A DNA stretch of 64,000 nucleotides. It comes from Pseudomonas solani (GTDB taxonomy: Bacteria > Pseudomonadota > Gammaproteobacteria > Pseudomonadales > Pseudomonadaceae). This document shows, one piece after another, positions 1 to 8,201 of the stretch (position 1 is its first letter; every line of letters starts with the position of its first letter). The translations under genes and the position numbers were made by a program. The notes under the pieces are model-generated. The model was not told the DNA's origin. It did no database searches and saw only the letters and a program-made list of their open reading frames with translations. The stretch is from positions 1,324,501-1,388,500 of the forward strand of contig NZ_AP023081.1 in assembly GCF_026072635.1 (NCBI RefSeq), read 5' to 3'.

Positions 1-1202
1 TGGACATCCATGTCGGCGCGGTAAGCATCAGCAACGGCTCGGCCAACTTCGCCGACTTCAGCCTCACCCCCAACTTCGCCACCGCCATCCAGCAGCTCAA
101 TGGCGAGATCGGCACCCTCGACACGCGCACCCGCACACCGGCCACGGTCAATATCAACGGCAAGGTCGACCGCTACGCACCGGTCACCATCAAGGGCAGC
201 CTGACCCCCTTCGACCCGCTGGAGTCCCTGGACATCGCCACCAGCTTCAAGCGCGTCGAGCTGACCACCCTCACGCCCTACTCCGGCAAGTTCGCCGGTT
301 ACCGCATCCGCAAGGGTCGCCTCAACCTCGACCTGCACTACCAGATCGAGAAGGGCCAGCTGAAGGCCCAGAACCGCCTGGTGCTGGAGCAGTTGCAACT
401 GGGCGAGCAGGTCGAGAGTCCCGATGCAGTGGACCTGCCCATCAAGCTGGCGGTCGCACTGCTCAAGGACACCGAAGGCAAGATCGACATCGAGCTGCCG
501 GTGGCCGGCAACCTCAAGGACCCGCAGTTCAGTGTCGCCCCCATCGTCTGGCAGACCCTGCGCAACCTGGTGCTGCGTGCGGCCCAGGCGCCCTTCAAGT
601 TCGTCGCCGGGCTGGTGTCCGGCGGTGGCGACCAGGACCTCAGCAACGTGCCCTTCGCCGCCGGCAGCAGCGAGCTGTCCGCCGATGCGCAACGCGCCTT
701 GGATACTCTCTCGGCCGCGCTCAAGGAGCGCCCGGCACTGCGCCTGGAAGTGGAAGGCATGAGCGCCAAGTCCAGCGACGGCCCGCTGCTGGCTGCCCAG
801 CGCCTGGAGCGCGAGTACCAGAGCACCTACTACAAGATCGCCCAGCGCCGCGGCGACAAGGTCCCCGCCGAGCCGGCCCAACTGGAAGTGCCGGACGACG
901 AGAAGCCGCCGATGCTCGAAGGCATCTACCGCACCCGCCTCAAGCAGCAGCCGCCTGCCGAATGGAAGGACCTCAGCGACGAGGAACGCACGGCGAAGAT
1001 GCGCGACGCGGTGATCGGCTCCTGGGCGCAGAGCGAGCTGCTGCTGCGCCAGCTGGCCCAGGCGCGCGCCGCCAACATCAAGGATTACCTGGTGGACCGC
1101 GGCGGCCTGCAGGACGAGCGCGTCTACATGCTCGATGTCAGCCTTGGCGAAGCGGACGCGGACGGCAAGGTCGACACGCCCCTGCAACTGGGCAGCGAAT
1201 AG
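1..1202 (+). CDS. DUF748 (AsmA-like) envelope protein, C-terminal part
   Basis: The frame is open from the window edge (first complete codon at position 3) to the TAG ending at 1202, so only the last 400 or so residues of a larger protein are present. The visible part is beta-rich sequence typical of DUF748 proteins, which belong with the AsmA-like, inner-membrane-anchored periplasmic proteins. The last 180 residues include a stretch beginning NVPFAAGSSELS that looks like a degenerate OmpA-type peptidoglycan-binding segment. It is the first gene of the conserved run leading to pnp (PA4735-like position). Its molecular role is not established; a part in envelope lipid or protein homeostasis is inference. 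The start lies outside the window. Confidence 0.85.
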   Translation, partial: DIHVGAVSISNGSANFADFSLTPNFATAIQQLNGEIGTLDTRTRTPATVNINGKVDRYAPVTIKGSLTPFDPLESLDIATSFKRVELTTLTPYSGKFAGYRIRKGRLNLDLHYQIEKGQLKAQNRLVLEQLQLGEQVESPDAVDLPIKLAVALLKDTEGKIDIELPVAGNLKDPQFSVAPIVWQTLRNLVLRAAQAPFKFVAGLVSGGGDQDLSNVPFAAGSSELSADAQRALDTLSAALKERPALRLEVEGMSAKSSDGPLLAAQRLEREYQSTYYKIAQRRGDKVPAEPAQLEVPDDEKPPMLEGIYRTRLKQQPPAEWKDLSDEERTAKMRDAVIGSWAQSELLLRQLAQARAANIKDYLVDRGGLQDERVYMLDVSLGEADADGKVDTPLQLGSE

Positions 1203-1344
1203 CTGCCCAGCCCCCTGGAATTCCCCCTCTTTCCACCTGTCCAAACGGCTGTGTTGCACGAGTTTTCGTGCGGCACCCGGCCCTGCTGACAGCCGCGCCT
1301 CAGCGGCGTAGGCTGAAATCCCAACCTGAATGACGGAAGCATTC

Positions 1345-1653
1345 GTGAAGATCCTCCCCCTGCTCGCCCTGCCCCTGTTCCTGGCCGCCGCATCTGCCCA
1401 GGCCTCCTCCACGCTGCGCTGCGAAGGCGGCGGCCTGATCAGCCAGGACGACAGCACCTCACAGGTACAGCGCAAGTGCGGTGAGCCCGCCAGCCGTGCC
1501 AGCCTGGGCTACCGCGAGAAGGTCGATCGCTACGGCAACACCAGCGAAGTGCTGGTGGAAGAGTGGGTTTACGGGCCGCGCAACGGCATGTACCAATACC
1601 TGCGCTTCGAAGGGAACAAGCTGATCAAGATCGAGAGCAAGCGTGGCGACTGA
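1345..1653 (+). CDS. DUF2845 secreted protein, copy 1
   Basis: Small exported protein of about 102 residues. I prefer the GTG at 1345: GGAAG lies 5 nt upstream and the product then starts with a normal signal peptide (KILPLLALPLFLAAASAQA, cleaved before SSTLRC). An ATG at 1330 in the same frame would add five residues. The mature part has two cysteines (LRCEGG and QRKCGEP), a GY.E motif and EEWVYGPRNGMY, the core of DUF2845. It lies 61 nt ahead of a second copy with the same motifs, so the two are tandem paralogues. A short hairpin (1256-1271) precedes it. Function unknown; periplasmic or surface location inferred from the signal peptide. Confidence 0.85.
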   Translation: MKILPLLALPLFLAAASAQASSTLRCEGGGLISQDDSTSQVQRKCGEPASRASLGYREKVDRYGNTSEVLVEEWVYGPRNGMYQYLRFEGNKLIKIESKRGD

Positions 1654-1714
1654 CAGCCATGAATCGGCAGTGCTAGCCTCTGCCACCCATTTTTCCCGGA
1701 CAGGACGCCCACCC

Positions 1715-2011
1715 ATGAAAAGACTGCTGCTTTCCCTGCTCGCGCTGCCGGCCCTGCTGCTGGCCCACGAGGCCTCCGCCGCCACCTTCCGCTGCGGCAG
1801 TGCGCTGGTCAGCGAGGGCGACCGCGCCGTCGAAGTGCAGCGCAAATGCGGCGACCCGGTCAGCCGCAACCTCATCGGCTACTCCGAAACCCGCAGTGGC
1901 CGCCAGGAAATGCAGGTAGAGGAATGGGTCTACGGGCCGGTCAACGGCATGTACTACTACCTGGACTTCATCGGTGGCCGCCTCAACTCGGTGGAAAGCA
2001 AACGCAACTGA
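1715..2011 (+). CDS. DUF2845 secreted protein, copy 2
   Basis: A 98-residue exported protein starting at ATG 1715 with a clear signal peptide (MKRLLLSLLALPALLLAHEA, cleaved near ASA/ATF). The mature region repeats the copy 1 pattern: FRCGSALVSEGD, VQRKCGDP, GYSE, then EEWVYGPVNGMYYYL. Conserved cysteines at FRC and RKC could form a disulfide in the periplasm (inference). The tandem arrangement with copy 1 suggests local duplication followed by divergence. The rhomboid gene begins 37 nt downstream on the same strand, so the three may be cotranscribed. Function not known. Confidence 0.87.
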   Translation: MKRLLLSLLALPALLLAHEASAATFRCGSALVSEGDRAVEVQRKCGDPVSRNLIGYSETRSGRQEMQVEEWVYGPVNGMYYYLDFIGGRLNSVESKRN

Positions 2012-2048
2012 CCCACCCTGAACCCGATCCGCGACAAGGACGTCCCGC

Positions 2049-3503
2049 TTGATCATCCTCCCCGCCGAACACCCGCTGGACTGGAAACGTCCGCCTGTCA
2101 TCACCCTGTTGCTGGTGATCCTCAACACGCTGATCTACCTCGCCTACCAGGGCGGTGACGAAGTGCGCACGGACGCTGCCGTGCATCTCTATCTCGACGG
2201 CGGCCTGCTCAATCGCGAGCGGGCGCTGTTCATCGACAGCCTGGCCCAGCGCCACGAACTGGACGCCGACGAGCGCCGCGGCATCGACGCCGCGCGCCGC
2301 CAGGACCTGGCTGGCTACGTGCTGCGCGACCTCGAATTCGAAGACCAGCTGCACCGCTCCCCCGCCTACCAGGCCGACCCGGCCTGGCAGAAGGCGCGCG
2401 CCCCGGCCGAGGCCGCCCGTGACGAGATCAGCAGCTACCGCTTCGGCTTCGTGCCCAAGCGCTTTACCGTCGAAGGCCTGTTCGGGGCGATGTTCCTCCA
2501 CGGCAGCTTCGATCACCTGCTGGGCAACATGATCTTCCTGTTCATCTGCGGCTTCGCCCTGGAGCGTGCGCTCGGGCGCGGCGCCTACCTGGCGCTGTAC
2601 ATCGCCAGCGGCCTGGCCTCGCACCTGCTGTGGTGGGCGCTGGACCCGGGCTGGGTACCCGGCATCGGCGCATCGGGCGCAGTGGCGGGCCTGATGGGCA
2701 TGTACATCGGCGTCTACGGGCTGCGGCGGATCAACTTCTTCTACTGGCTCGGCCCGCTGATCGGCTACTTCAAGGCGCCGGCGCTGTGGATCCTGCCGAT
2801 CTGGATGGGCAAGGAGCTCTACGGTCTGTTTCTGGCCAACGACCACGTCAACTACTACGCGCACCTCGGCGGCCTGGGCTTCGGCTTCATCGGCACCTGG
2901 CTGCCACGTCGTCTGGGCGGGTTGAAGGTGGATGAGCAATACCTGGCCAAGGAAGACCCGGACGCGCCCTTCAAGCGCGAATTGGCGGCACTGGACCAGC
3001 TCATCGGCCGCTTCGCCCTGGACCAGGTCCCTGCCCGTGGGCAGGACCTGCTCACCCGCTACCCGGGACGGCTGGAACTGCTCGAACGCCTGTACCCGGT
3101 TGCCAGGACCCGCAACGACGCGCCGCTGATGAGCGCGGTGCTCAAGCAGCTCTTCGCCCTGCCCGACCCAAAGCTCGCCCGCACCCTGCTGTGCCGCCTG
3201 GCCGATGACGCCGGCGATGCGCAGTACCGCCTCCTGCAGCACCCGGCCATCCAGCTGCACCTGCTGCAGGGCCTGCTGAAGATCGGCGAAGGCCCGAGGG
3301 CTCTGGCACCATGGCGCGTGCTCTGCCGTGCGGCCACGCCGCCGGCTCAGTTGCCCGGCCTGACCCTGATGCTCGCCAAGCAACTGGGCCAACGTCAGGA
3401 CCTGCGCGGTGTCGCCGAACTGGGCGCCTACCTGCGCAAGGCGTTTCCCGACGCCGAGCAAACCCACCAGTTGGGGCTGTACCAGCAGCACCTGGCGCGC
3501 TGA
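2049..3503 (+). CDS. rhomboid-family intramembrane serine protease
   Basis: A 484-residue inner-membrane protein beginning at TTG 2049, with AAGGA about 8 nt upstream. A first hydrophobic helix (residues 15-32) is followed by a roughly 100-residue soluble insert, then the rhomboid core: HLLGN near residue 158, GIGASGAVAGL near 208 with the predicted nucleophilic Ser, and YYAHLGG near 270 with the predicted catalytic His. About 200 C-terminal residues after the membrane core are alpha-helical and resemble a TPR-like tail. The family cleaves transmembrane substrates within the bilayer; the substrate here is unknown. It converges on the CsbD gene with a shared terminator at 3562-3595. Confidence 0.88.
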   Translation: MIILPAEHPLDWKRPPVITLLLVILNTLIYLAYQGGDEVRTDAAVHLYLDGGLLNRERALFIDSLAQRHELDADERRGIDAARRQDLAGYVLRDLEFEDQLHRSPAYQADPAWQKARAPAEAARDEISSYRFGFVPKRFTVEGLFGAMFLHGSFDHLLGNMIFLFICGFALERALGRGAYLALYIASGLASHLLWWALDPGWVPGIGASGAVAGLMGMYIGVYGLRRINFFYWLGPLIGYFKAPALWILPIWMGKELYGLFLANDHVNYYAHLGGLGFGFIGTWLPRRLGGLKVDEQYLAKEDPDAPFKRELAALDQLIGRFALDQVPARGQDLLTRYPGRLELLERLYPVARTRNDAPLMSAVLKQLFALPDPKLARTLLCRLADDAGDAQYRLLQHPAIQLHLLQGLLKIGEGPRALAPWRVLCRAATPPAQLPGLTLMLAKQLGQRQDLRGVAELGAYLRKAFPDAEQTHQLGLYQQHLAR

Positions 3504-3561
3504 TCCGCCCGGGTTTCTGCCGGTGAACCTGTACGGCAGCGCCCCTGCAAGACACCCACAA

Positions 3562-3595
3562 CGAAAAACCCCGGGTGGCGGCCCGGGGTTTTTCG
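3562..3595. terminator. bidirectional intrinsic terminator
   Basis: AAAAACCCCGGG, a TGGCG loop and CCCGGGGTTTTT form a strong GC stem with A and T tracts on the two sides. It sits between the convergent rhomboid gene and the CsbD gene and can stop transcription from both. Confidence 0.9.
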
Positions 3596-3608
3596 TGAAT
3601 CCTGTGGA

Positions 3609-3806
3609 TCAGAGCTTGCTGCTGAAATCGCGCAGCTCGTCCTGGGCCTTTTCCTTGGTCCAGCCATAGCGCTCCTGCAACTTGCCGACCAGGTATTCGC
3701 TGTGACCCTCGGCCACGTCGATATCGTCGTCGGTCAGATTGCCCCAGCGCTCCTTGAGTCGGCCGCTGAGCTGTTTCCATTTGCCTTTGATGATGTCGGA
3801 ATTCAT
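3609..3806 (-). CDS. CsbD family stress protein
   Basis: A 65-residue hydrophilic protein starting MNSDIIKGKWKQLSG, the standard CsbD/YjbJ opening, with RLKERWGNLTDDDIDVAEG in the middle. Full length for the family. It is preceded by a good AGGAG site. CsbD-type proteins are abundant under osmotic or general stress, but their biochemical role is not known. It follows the BON gene on the same strand (58 nt gap containing a strong hairpin at 3828-3856), so it may share that promoter. P. aeruginosa has the same pair at PA4738-PA4739. Confidence 0.93.
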   Translation of the reverse strand: MNSDIIKGKWKQLSGRLKERWGNLTDDDIDVAEGHSEYLVGKLQERYGWTKEKAQDELRDFSSKL

Positions 3807-3827
3807 GGCGTTCTCCTTAGGTGGTAC

Positions 3828-3856
3828 GCCGGGCCGCCCGGGTACGGGCGGCCGGC
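3828..3856. other. GC-rich hairpin between BON and csbD genes
   Basis: Near-perfect inverted repeat of GCCGGGCCGCCCG against CGGGCGGCCGGC around a 4-nt loop. There is no T tract after it on the minus strand, so it is not a classic terminator. It could stabilise the upstream BON message or set the BON/CsbD expression ratio (inference). Confidence 0.6.
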
Positions 3857-3864
3857 TGCGAGGG

Positions 3865-4218
3865 TTACTCGGCGGATTTCAGGCCGTCGGCCGATACCGC
3901 GGTAACACCCTTGATGGATTTGGCGGTGGTCACTGCCAGATCACGCTCGGCATCACTGGCGACGACACCGGAGAGCGAGACGACGCCCTTGTTGGTTTCG
4001 ACCTTGATGTCCAGGGCGCTGAGATTCTTGTCGGCCAGGAAGCTGGATTTCACTTTGCTGGTGATCCAGGTATCGGAAACGGCCTCTTCAGCCTTGTTCA
4101 CGGTTTCGCTGGCAGCCAGCATGGTCGGTTGCGCCGCGAAGGCGGTGCCGGCCAGGGGCAGGCTCAGGGCGGTGGCAGCTACAGCGGCAAGGGTCCACTT
4201 GTTGAAAGACTGTTTCAT
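3865..4218 (-). CDS. BON-domain periplasmic protein (OsmY-like)
   Basis: A 117-residue exported protein with a signal peptide (residues 1-29, cleaved near AFA/AQP), then a single BON domain from about residue 47 to 113 (SDTWITSKVKSSF, NKGVVSLSGVV, VKSIKGV-like end). E. coli OsmY has two such domains, so this is a one-domain relative. BON proteins are periplasmic and associate with membranes or aid outer-membrane quality control. AGGAGA lies 6 nt before the ATG. Upstream on the minus strand are a strong sigma-54 promoter (4284-4299), an IHF-like site and two dyads, suggesting activator-dependent expression. Confidence 0.92.
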   Translation of the reverse strand: MKQSFNKWTLAAVAATALSLPLAGTAFAAQPTMLAASETVNKAEEAVSDTWITSKVKSSFLADKNLSALDIKVETNKGVVSLSGVVASDAERDLAVTTAKSIKGVTAVSADGLKSAE

Positions 4219-4283
4219 GAGTTGTTCTCCTGTGCTCTTAGATAATCTGCAGCGTTGTCCTATCTGCAGTCACTGTAGATATC

Positions 4284-4299
4284 GCAAGGCCTGTGCCAA
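4284..4299 (-). promoter_or_regulatory. sigma-54 (RpoN) -24/-12 promoter of the BON gene
   Basis: Read on the minus strand the sequence is TTGGCACAGGCCTTGC, with GG and GC exactly 10 nt apart and TGGCAC and TTGC conserved, as in the RpoN consensus. The -12 GC would place the start of transcription near 4272, leaving a leader of about 54 nt before the ATG at 4218. Confidence 0.75.
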
Positions 4300-4326
4300 G
4301 CTTCTCAGGAAAATTAAACTCAATAA

Positions 4327-4339
4327 AATCAGTTACTTA
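4327..4339. promoter_or_regulatory. IHF-like site upstream of the sigma-54 promoter
   Basis: AATCAGTTACTTA matches the IHF consensus WATCAANNNNTTR with one mismatch and lies in an AT-rich stretch (4310-4350), unusual for this genome. It is centred about 61 nt before the predicted start, the usual position for an IHF bend in sigma-54 promoters. Confidence 0.5.
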
Positions 4340-4364
4340 CAATTAAATCGTACCGCTTGCCTGC

Positions 4365-4409
4365 TTGCAGATTGCAATTTCCAGCCAAGCGGCACGTGCA
4401 CTTTGCACG
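4365..4409. promoter_or_regulatory. two dyads, candidate activator sites for the sigma-54 promoter
   Basis: TTGCAGATTGCAA (4365-4377) and CGTGCACTTTGCACG (4395-4409) are both TGCA-N3-TGCA palindromes, centred roughly 99 and 130 nt before the predicted BON start. This is the usual distance for binding sites of a sigma-54 enhancer-binding protein. Which activator is unknown. Confidence 0.45.
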
Positions 4410-4419
4410 ATCGAGGCCG

Positions 4420-5832
4420 TCAGGGCGTCGCCAGCCGTTCGAGGGTCGCTTCCAAAGCCCTCACATCCTCGAGCAGGGGGGAAGCCGGGTAGCGCGCGCG
4501 GATATAGCCCAGCAACTTGCGCGCAGGCTCGACCTGCCCCAGGCCCTCGGCGAAGCCGCGCGCGGCCAGCAGGTAGGCGCGCGGGATGAAGGGATAGTCG
4601 GGGAAGCGTTGGTGCAGGTTGCGTAGCAGGCTGAGGCCCTCGCGCACCTTGTGCCGGTCGATCAGCGCGGCCGCGATGCGTTCGCAAACCTGGGCATCGC
4701 TCGGCAGGTAGTCCGCCTGCAACTGCCGGGCGTTGAGCAGCGCCGTGGCCCCCAGCGGCGCATTCAGGCGCGCGGCCAGGGGCAGGTAGTGTTCGAGATG
4801 GCGCAGGCAGCGCGAGCGCTCATTGAGGCCGAACAGCAACTGGTGGAAACGCTCATTGAGCTTGAGGTCGTCAGGGTCACGCTGCAGGGCCTGGGTCAGG
4901 GTTTCCAGGGCCGTGCCGCTCTGGCCTTCCTTGATACGCACCTCGGCCTCGGCCAGGGCACGACGACGGCGCCACTCGGCAGCGGGAAGGCCTTCCTGGG
5001 CGCCCTCGTCGGCGATGGCGAAGCCCAGGGCACCCTGATACTGGAAGACGGCGTAGCCCATCATGGCGCACATCACCACGCCGAAATAACCGAACAGGAA
5101 GGCGGCGATGGGCAGCAGCACCACGCGCGGCAGGCCGTGGGAAAGCAGGTAGGTGACGTAGTCCGGCGACTGCCAGAGGGCGAAAAGGAAGATGCAGAGG
5201 ATGAGGTAGCGCCAGCCCATGGCCTTGATCACCTCCCCCAGTTGCTCGGGGCTCAGCGCCGCCCCCAGCTCCTTGTTCAGGGCCAGGCGGATGATGCTCG
5301 CCGGCATCAGCAGCATCAGGCCGATGTTCACCGCCCAGAACAGTGCCTCGCTGTGGAAGTCGGCGACGAGCCAGAGCACTCCGAAGGCGACGAGGAACAC
5401 CACCAACTGCTTGATGAACAGCGAGAAGCCCTCGCCAACGAAGGCCGTGGCCAGGCCGGGAGCCTCGCGCCCGCCTTCGCTGGCGGCCTCGATGACACTG
5501 TGGAAATACTTGGTGGCGACGCTGAACAGGACGATCCAGAGGATCAGCGAACGCGGCATGAACAGGCTGGCCAGGGCCAAGAGCCCGGCGAAGGCCAGGG
5601 GGCCGGTCTGCAGGCCAAAGAGGAAGAACTGGGGAATCCGCTCCCAGAAGGGCTGCGCGGTATTGGCAGCACCGAGAAAGTGCAACGGCGCCCGGCACAA
5701 CGGGCAGGTGGGCGATTCGTTGGGCTCGTCGGCGTTGAGCGGAATGCAGCAGTCGCCGAAATGACGCTCGCAAGGCGGGCAATGCCAGGTGGCGGGTTGG
5801 CTCTGGTGGTACTTGCAGTAGGTCTTGTCCAT
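4420..5832 (-). CDS. membrane protein with N-terminal zinc finger and C-terminal TPR-like region
   Basis: A 470-residue protein starting at the ATG at 5832 (MDKTYCKYH). The first 50 residues carry a cysteine/histidine cluster (CKYH, WHCPPC, GDCC, CPLC) resembling a B-box or zinc ribbon. Residues 65-290 contain five or six hydrophobic helices, in the manner of DUF4013-type membrane proteins. Residues 300-465 are soluble helical repeats, with pairs such as SGTALETLTQALQRDPDDLK, as in TPRs. This suggests a membrane-bound scaffold with a cytoplasmic TPR tail, but I do not recognise a named function. It lies between the BON gene and pnp, where I recall none in P. aeruginosa, so it may be an insertion in this lineage. 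Confidence 0.8.
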   Translation of the reverse strand: MDKTYCKYHQSQPATWHCPPCERHFGDCCIPLNADEPNESPTCPLCRAPLHFLGAANTAQPFWERIPQFFLFGLQTGPLAFAGLLALASLFMPRSLILWIVLFSVATKYFHSVIEAASEGGREAPGLATAFVGEGFSLFIKQLVVFLVAFGVLWLVADFHSEALFWAVNIGLMLLMPASIIRLALNKELGAALSPEQLGEVIKAMGWRYLILCIFLFALWQSPDYVTYLLSHGLPRVVLLPIAAFLFGYFGVVMCAMMGYAVFQYQGALGFAIADEGAQEGLPAAEWRRRRALAEAEVRIKEGQSGTALETLTQALQRDPDDLKLNERFHQLLFGLNERSRCLRHLEHYLPLAARLNAPLGATALLNARQLQADYLPSDAQVCERIAAALIDRHKVREGLSLLRNLHQRFPDYPFIPRAYLLAARGFAEGLGQVEPARKLLGYIRARYPASPLLEDVRALEATLERLATP

Positions 5833-5878
5833 GACCCGGTTTCCTTGGGCTGATTCTGGCGGCGCGCCATTTTCCGGG

Positions 5879-5910
5879 AAAAAAAAGAGGGCCCGCAAGG
5901 GGCCCTCTCT
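5879..5910 (-). terminator. intrinsic terminator after pnp
   Basis: On the minus strand AGAGGGCCC, a CTTGC loop and GGGCCCTCT are followed by eight T. It lies 20 nt past the pnp stop codon and separates pnp from the zinc-finger/TPR gene. Confidence 0.9.
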
Positions 5911-5929
5911 CATTTGCCTTGACCGGGGA

Positions 5930-8038
5930 TCAAACGCCCGAAGCCTCAGCTGCGTCCACGTCTTTCATGGACAGCTTGATGCGGCCGCGGTTGTCCACGT
6001 CCAGCACCAGTACCTTCACTTCCTGGCCTTCCTGCAGGACGTCGGTGACCTTGTCGATGCGCTTGTCGCTGATCTGCGAGATGTGCACCAGGCCGTCTTT
6101 GCCCGGGAGGATGTTGACGAAGGCGCCGAAGTCGACGATGCGCTCGACCTTGCCAACGTAGACCTTGCCGATTTCGGCTTCCGCGGTGATGCCCAGTACG
6201 CGCTGACGCGCAGCCTCGGCAGCTTCCTTGGTTTCGCCGAAGATCTTCACGCTGCCATCGTCTTCGATGTCGATGGAAGCCTTGGTCTCTTCGCAGATGG
6301 AGCGGATGGTGGCGCCGCCCTTGCCGATGACGTCACGGATCTTGTCGGTGTCGATCTTCATCGCGATCATGGTCGGAGCGTTGGCCGACAGCTCGGTACG
6401 GGACTGACCGATGATCTGGTTCATCTGACCGAGGATGTTCAGGCGTGCTTCCAGTGCCTGCTCCAGGGCGATCTCCATGATCTCTTCGGTGATGCCGTTG
6501 ATCTTGATGTCCATCTGCAGCGCGGTTACGCCTTTGGCGGTACCGGCTACCTTGAAGTCCATGTCGCCCAGGTGGTCTTCGTCACCGAGGATGTCGGTCA
6601 GAACGGCGAACTTGTCACCTTCCTTGACCAGACCCATGGCGATACCAGCGACCGGTGCCTTCATCGGCACGCCAGCGTCCATCAGGGCCAGGGAGGCGCC
6701 GCAGACGGAAGCCATGGAGCTGGAGCCGTTGGACTCGGTGATTTCCGACACTACACGGATGGTGTAGGGGAACTCATCGCTCTTCGGCAGCATGGCGGAA
6801 ACGCCACGACGGGCCAGGCGACCGTGGCCGATCTCGCGACGGCCGGCGCTGCCCATACGGCCGCACTCGCCCACCGAGAAGGGCGGGAAGTTGTAGTGCA
6901 GCATGAAGCCGTCTTTGCGCTCGCCTTCCAGGGTGTCCAGCAGCTGGGCATCACGGGCGGTACCGAGGGTGGCAACGACCAGAGCCTGGGTTTCGCCACG
7001 GGTGAACAGGGCGGAACCGTGGGTCTTGTCGAGCACGCCGACTTCGATCTTCAGCGGACGTACGGTGCGGGTGTCGCGGCCGTCGATACGCGGTTTGCCG
7101 TTGACGATGTTCTCGCGCACGGTGCGGTATTCCAGGAGGCCGAAGGCGTCCTTGACTTCACCGGCCGGGAATTGACCGGCTTCTTCGCCAGCGAAGCGGG
7201 CGACGACCTGGTCACGCAGCTCGCCGAGGCGGTTGTAGCGGTCTTGCTTGATGGTGATGGTGTAGGCCTGGGAGATGGCCTCGCCGAACTCGGCCTTGAT
7301 GGCGCCGAGCAGAGCGGTGTTCTCGACCGGAGCGGTCCAGTTCCAGGTCGGCTTGCCGGCTTCGGCAGCGAATTCCTTGACGGCGTTGATCACGGCCTGG
7401 AATTCCTGGTGGGCGAACAGCACGCCACCGAGCATCTGGTCTTCGGTCAGTTCCTGGGCTTCGGACTCAACCATCAGCACGGCGTCCTGGGTACCGGCAA
7501 CGACCATGTCCAGGCTGGAAGCCTTGAGCTGCTCGTAGTTCGGGTTCAGCAGGTAGCCAGTGCTCTCGTGGTAGGCCACGCGAGCGGCACCGATCGGGCC
7601 GGCGAAGGGAATGCCGGAGATGGCCAGGGCAGCGGAAGTACCGATCATCGCGGCGACGTCCGGATCGGTCTTCTTGTTGGTGGAGACCACGGTGCAGATG
7701 ACCTGCACTTCGTTGAGGAAACCTTCCGGGAACAGCGGGCGGATCGGACGGTCGATCAGGCGCGAGGTCAGGGTCTCTTTCTCGGAAGGACGGCCTTCAC
7801 GCTTGAAGAAACCACCGGGGATGCGGCCGGCTGCGTAGGTTTTTTCCTGGTAGTGGACGGACAGCGGGAAGAAGCCCTTGCCCGGGTCGGCTTGCTTGGC
7901 GCCGACCACGGTCACCAGTACGGTGACGTCTTGGTCCATGGTGACCAGAACGGCACCGGAAGCTTGACGGGCGATACGGCCAGTCTCGAGGGTTACGGTC
8001 GACTGACCGAACTGGAATTTCTTGATTACCGGGTTCAC
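5930..8038 (-). CDS. pnp: polyribonucleotide nucleotidyltransferase (PNPase)
   Basis: A 702-residue enzyme starting at GTG 8038 with AGAAGG about 10 nt upstream. It degrades RNA 3' to 5' by phosphorolysis as a trimer and is a core degradosome subunit. Domains in order: RNase PH-like core 1, the helical linker, RNase PH-like core 2 with RREIGHGRLARRGV, then KH (IGKGGATIRSICEET near residue 560) and S1 (VYVGKVERIVDFGAFVNI near 625). Full length for the family. It follows rpsO on the same strand, the classic rpsO-pnp pair, with an inverted repeat (8122-8186) in the gap that could be an RNase III site and a basis for autoregulation. Confidence 0.98.
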   Translation of the reverse strand: MNPVIKKFQFGQSTVTLETGRIARQASGAVLVTMDQDVTVLVTVVGAKQADPGKGFFPLSVHYQEKTYAAGRIPGGFFKREGRPSEKETLTSRLIDRPIRPLFPEGFLNEVQVICTVVSTNKKTDPDVAAMIGTSAALAISGIPFAGPIGAARVAYHESTGYLLNPNYEQLKASSLDMVVAGTQDAVLMVESEAQELTEDQMLGGVLFAHQEFQAVINAVKEFAAEAGKPTWNWTAPVENTALLGAIKAEFGEAISQAYTITIKQDRYNRLGELRDQVVARFAGEEAGQFPAGEVKDAFGLLEYRTVRENIVNGKPRIDGRDTRTVRPLKIEVGVLDKTHGSALFTRGETQALVVATLGTARDAQLLDTLEGERKDGFMLHYNFPPFSVGECGRMGSAGRREIGHGRLARRGVSAMLPKSDEFPYTIRVVSEITESNGSSSMASVCGASLALMDAGVPMKAPVAGIAMGLVKEGDKFAVLTDILGDEDHLGDMDFKVAGTAKGVTALQMDIKINGITEEIMEIALEQALEARLNILGQMNQIIGQSRTELSANAPTMIAMKIDTDKIRDVIGKGGATIRSICEETKASIDIEDDGSVKIFGETKEAAEAARQRVLGITAEAEIGKVYVGKVERIVDFGAFVNILPGKDGLVHISQISDKRIDKVTDVLQEGQEVKVLVLDVDNRGRIKLSMKDVDAAEASGV

Positions 8039-8121
8039 GGTGTCTTTACCTTCTGTAGTTGCCTTTGGGGGAAATCTGCGGAAGGCACGGGAATCGGCCC
8101 GTCGTCTTCCTCAAAAAGCCT

Positions 8122-8186
8122 GAAGCTGGAAGCCCGAGGCTGGAGCAAGAACGATGCCTTGCTGCCAACCCCCGACTTCCAGCTTC
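8122..8186. repeat. inverted repeat in the rpsO-pnp spacer
   Basis: GAAGCTGGAAG (8122-8132) and its exact complement CTTCCAGCTTC (8176-8186) flank 43 nt, with an inner GAGGCTGGAGC variant. The motif is typical of short intergenic repeats in Pseudomonas. In the rpsO-pnp transcript it would fold into a long hairpin, the expected place for RNase III processing. Confidence 0.65.
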
Positions 8187-8201
8187 CAGCTTGAGTGCGT
8201 C

